A DNA stretch of 64,000 nt from Proteobacteria bacterium UBA981 (GTDB taxonomy: Bacteria > Pseudomonadota > Gammaproteobacteria > Ga0077536), in the NCBI GenBank assembly GCA_002292285.1, contig DBBP01000012.1:62001-126000 (forward strand), read 5' to 3'. The translations under genes were made by a program, and so were the position numbers. The notes under the pieces were generated by a model. It did no database searches. It was not told the DNA's origin and saw nothing but the letters and a program-made list of their open reading frames with translations. Each line of letters opens with the position of its first letter. Position 1 is the stretch's first letter. Below, one piece after another: positions 61,531 to 64,000 of the stretch.

Positions 61531-62912
61531 TGGGTAATGTCATGATTTGCGACGCCAAATCGCCACCCGGAACCAATCCGATCGCAGATTACGCTGTGAT
61601 CGGCCTCGGCATTAGCGGCCGGTCAGTAGTTAACTTTCTGGCGGGCCAGGGACACTCCGTGCTCGCCATGGACGAGCGTACTGATGTGCTGGACGTGGAG
61701 ACAGAATTCAACGTTTATCCTAACGTGAAAGTTTTTGGCGGCCCGCTCGACGCCGAAAAAATTTCCCGCTGTGGACAGGTCGTGGTGAGTCCGGGCGTGC
61801 CGCTGGAAGAGCCGGCAGTAGCCGCTGCTATTAGCGCAGGGTGCGAAGTGATTGGCGACATCGAACTTTTCGCGCGCCGCGCTCGCGCACCAATCGTCGC
61901 CATTACCGGGACGAACGGTAAAAGCACCGTAACGACCCTTGTCGCAAAAATGCTTGAAGCCGCGGGCAAGGAAGTTCGCTGCGGCGGAAATCTGGGAACG
62001 CCAGCCCTTGCGTTGCTAGGCACCCCCGAGCCAGATTTCTACGTGTTGGAAGTCTCGAGTTTCCAGCTGGAACTGACGACTACGCTCGCCCCTAATGTCG
62101 CCTGTCTGCTCAATATCACGCCCGACCACCTCGATCGCCACCATACGTTCGAGCGTTACATCGCGGCGAAAGCGCGTATCCTCACTCGCGCGGCGATCGG
62201 CATTGTGAATGCTGATGATGAGGCTGTTCGCGCGCTCTCCTGGGGAGGGCTGCGAGTCGAATTTTCCCTTGGCGAACCGAATTCCGATCAGTACGGGTTG
62301 CGGTCGCGAAATAAAATTAAAGTTCTTGCGATTGGCGATTCCGACATTCTTGATTGCGCGGAGTTGGCGCTGCCTGGTGCGCACAATATTGCCAATGTGC
62401 TTGCCGCCATCGCGGTTGTCGATGCGTGTGGAATCGATCGCACGAACGCGCTCACCGCGCTGAAGACTTTTAGTGGACTGCCACATCGCTGCGAGCGTGT
62501 CGCAATGATCAATGATGTGCAGTTCATTAATGATTCGAAAGCGACAAATCCGGGCGCCGCCAGCGCGTCAGTCAAAGGCGTGATGGCATCTGTAGCGGGC
62601 GGCGTTGTGATCGCCGGGGGGCAGTCGAAGCGCGCACCGTTCGATGAGTTTACCGATGCCATTGCGACCTACGCTCATACACTGGTTTTGCTCGGTGAAG
62701 CCGGCTCTGAACTGTCGAGGCTCGTCGACCGTCGCGTTGCTTGTGTATTCGCCACCGATATGGATGCCGCCGTTCGCGCTGCTGCCGCTGCAGCGCGAGC
62801 TGGTGAAGTTGTTCTGCTGGCTCCCGCGTGCGCGAGCTTCGACATGTACGAAAACTATGCTGTACGCGGTGACGCGTTCCGCGCTGCTGTCGCCGCGCTT
62901 GGAGCACCGTAG
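61530..62912 (+). CDS. murD: UDP-MurNAc-L-Ala:D-Glu ligase
   Basis: MurD adds D-glutamate as the second residue of the stem peptide. The 460-residue protein has the N-terminal Rossmann fold 'YAVIGLGISGRSVVNFLAGQ', the P-loop 'ITGTNGKSTVTTLVAKM', 'EVSSFQLELT', 'NITPDHLDRH' and 'FINDSKATNPGAASAS'. The ATG at 61530 overlaps the mraY stop by one base. Its stop overlaps ftsW by one base (TAGTG). Confidence 0.98.
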   Translation: MGNVMICDAKSPPGTNPIADYAVIGLGISGRSVVNFLAGQGHSVLAMDERTDVLDVETEFNVYPNVKVFGGPLDAEKISRCGQVVVSPGVPLEEPAVAAAISAGCEVIGDIELFARRARAPIVAITGTNGKSTVTTLVAKMLEAAGKEVRCGGNLGTPALALLGTPEPDFYVLEVSSFQLELTTTLAPNVACLLNITPDHLDRHHTFERYIAAKARILTRAAIGIVNADDEAVRALSWGGLRVEFSLGEPNSDQYGLRSRNKIKVLAIGDSDILDCAELALPGAHNIANVLAAIAVVDACGIDRTNALTALKTFSGLPHRCERVAMINDVQFINDSKATNPGAASASVKGVMASVAGGVVIAGGQSKRAPFDEFTDAIATYAHTLVLLGEAGSELSRLVDRRVACVFATDMDAAVRAAAAAARAGEVVLLAPACASFDMYENYAVRGDAFRAAVAALGAP

Positions 62913-64000
62913 TGGAACTCGGTTTGCAATCTCAGGCAGTTATTCCCAGCGCGGCGCCGCCTTCACAGCTGCTGCGTTATGACGCCTGGTTGATCGGGGT
63001 CAGTCTGACGCTGCTATGCCTGGGATTGATCATGGTTGTGTCGGCTTCGGTTTCGATCGCCGAGCGTCGAGAACTGAGTCCTTTGTACTATTTTTGGCGG
63101 CAACTCGCCGCTGCCGGTCTCGGCGTGGTGGTTGCGGCCACCATTGCCTGCATACCACTGAGAACGTTTCAGTCCTTGAGCACGGCAATGCTTTTCGCGG
63201 CCATCGTACTGTTGGTGGCCGTACTGCTACCGGGTCTTGGACACGAAGTGAACGGCAGTATGCGCTGGGTGAAGTTCGGACCACTATCCCTGCAAGCGTC
63301 GGAACCAGCGAAGCTGGCAGTGGTGGTTTATCTGGCGTCCTATCTGGTTCGACACAATTCACAGGTGCGCAGTGATTTCATCGGCTTCATCAAACCTGTC
63401 GGCGTGCTCACGGTTATCTCAGCGTTGTTTTTGCTCGAGCCGGATTTCGGCGCGGCAGTCGTGCTGTTCGCCACAGGCCTCGGGATGTTATTTCTTGCTG
63501 GCGTACCGCTGTTGCGATTTTCCAGTTGGGCACTGGTCGCTCTGGGGATGCTCGCTGCGCTGTCAATGTTGGCGCCCTATCGTTTGCAGCGACTGATGAC
63601 GTTCATCGACCCGTGGTCCGACCCCTATAACAGCGGCTTTCAGCTCACCCAGGCGTTGATCGCGTTTGGGCGTGGGGAATGGCTGGGAGTTGGCTTGGGC
63701 AACAGCGTGCAAAAGTTGTTCTATCTTCCGGAGGTACATACGGATTTCGTTTTCGCCGTGATCGGAGAAGAAGTCGGCATGCTTGGGACTATTGGAGTGA
63801 TTGCGCTGTTTCTGTTTTTGTTCTGGAGAATCTTCTATCTGGGTGGTATCGCCGAACGCGCCAATAAACTATTTGCCGCATACCTGACCTATGGCATTGG
63901 GTTGCTCCTGGGCATTCAGGCCTTTGTCAATATCGGCGTGAACATGGGACTGCTGCCCACGAAAGGTTTGCCACTGCCGTTCCTGAGCTACGCGAGTAAC
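62912..64000 (+). CDS. ftsW: Septal peptidoglycan polymerase FtsW, 3' end outside window
   Basis: FtsW polymerises lipid II into septal glycan strands with FtsI. The frame runs open from a GTG at 62912 to the window end (363 codons). GGAG lies seven bases before the start. Many transmembrane helices and the SEDS-family pattern are seen: 'NGSMRWVKFGPLSLQASEPA', 'SALFLLEPDFGAAVVLFATG', the catalytic-loop region 'GRGEWLGVGLGNSVQKLFYL', 'PEVHTDFVFAVIGEE' and 'LPTKGLPLPFLSYASN' at the very edge. Probably only about 20-40 residues are missing. It follows murD in the expected order, with murG expected next. Confidence 0.97.
   Translation, partial: MELGLQSQAVIPSAAPPSQLLRYDAWLIGVSLTLLCLGLIMVVSASVSIAERRELSPLYYFWRQLAAAGLGVVVAATIACIPLRTFQSLSTAMLFAAIVLLVAVLLPGLGHEVNGSMRWVKFGPLSLQASEPAKLAVVVYLASYLVRHNSQVRSDFIGFIKPVGVLTVISALFLLEPDFGAAVVLFATGLGMLFLAGVPLLRFSSWALVALGMLAALSMLAPYRLQRLMTFIDPWSDPYNSGFQLTQALIAFGRGEWLGVGLGNSVQKLFYLPEVHTDFVFAVIGEEVGMLGTIGVIALFLFLFWRIFYLGGIAERANKLFAAYLTYGIGLLLGIQAFVNIGVNMGLLPTKGLPLPFLSYASN

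Noticed and set aside
1..64000. CRISPR arrays, insertion sequences, prophage genes or a replication origin
   Set aside because: No regularly spaced repeats, transposase or integrase motifs, phage structural genes or DnaA-box clusters were seen.

Overview
The window reads as a housekeeping stretch of a gammaproteobacterial chromosome with moderate-to-high GC and dense coding on both strands. The evidence is the gene neighbourhoods: queA-tgt-yajC-secD-secF; mlaC-ibaG-murA-hisG-hisD-degS-petABC-sspAB; dolP-diaA-yraN-lpoA facing rsmI; rnpB; and the mraZ-rsmH-ftsL-ftsI-murE-murF-mraY-murD-ftsW division and cell-wall (dcw) cluster. Several gammaproteobacterial markers are present: FimV, LpoA, DegS, SspA/SspB, gamma-type GshA, and MurE with the meso-DAP motif. 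Expected neighbours are missing (mlaFED, hisC, rplM-rpsI, trpG), which fits a deep-branching gammaproteobacterium rather than an enteric. The lineage is an inference.

Region 1 (1-10.3 kb): a large Sel1-repeat protein cut by the left edge, a lipoprotein, a FimV-like protein, a methyltransferase, an exported MsrB, gshA, trpE and a frameshifted lipoprotein. Region 2 (10.4-16.2 kb): a sodium/solute symporter with a DUF3311-like partner, a TIGR03790-type exported protein coupled to a VWA/MoxR chaperone-like pair, and a small Sel1 protein.

Region 3 (16.3-23.5 kb) is the most unusual part. It has a PilZ protein, then two divergent paralogues that each combine two cyclic-nucleotide-binding (CNB) domains, a rhodanese domain and a long coiled coil, then a YajQ-type protein. 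One paralogue is frameshifted by what looks like a 4-bp tandem duplication. The other has two CRP-like palindromes 42 bp apart upstream of a possible -10 box. This is my main candidate for an undescribed system.

Region 4 (23.8-30.9 kb): an M16C insulinase-family peptidase, small hypothetical proteins, an APH-type kinase, and about 1 kb of decayed sequence with a tamB 3' relic next to tRNA-Leu(CAA). Region 5 (31-45 kb): queuosine and Sec genes, pdxB, purT, gloA, mlaC, ibaG, murA, hisG, hisD and degS. Region 6 (45-53.5 kb): the cytochrome bc1 operon behind a palindrome-covered promoter, sspAB, the lpoA block, rsmI and RNase P RNA. Region 7 (54 kb to the end): the dcw cluster from its sigma70 promoter and MraZ boxes to a truncated ftsW, with nearly all genes overlapping by 1-8 nt.

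Family assignments come from motif and sequence recognition by eye; no database search was run.
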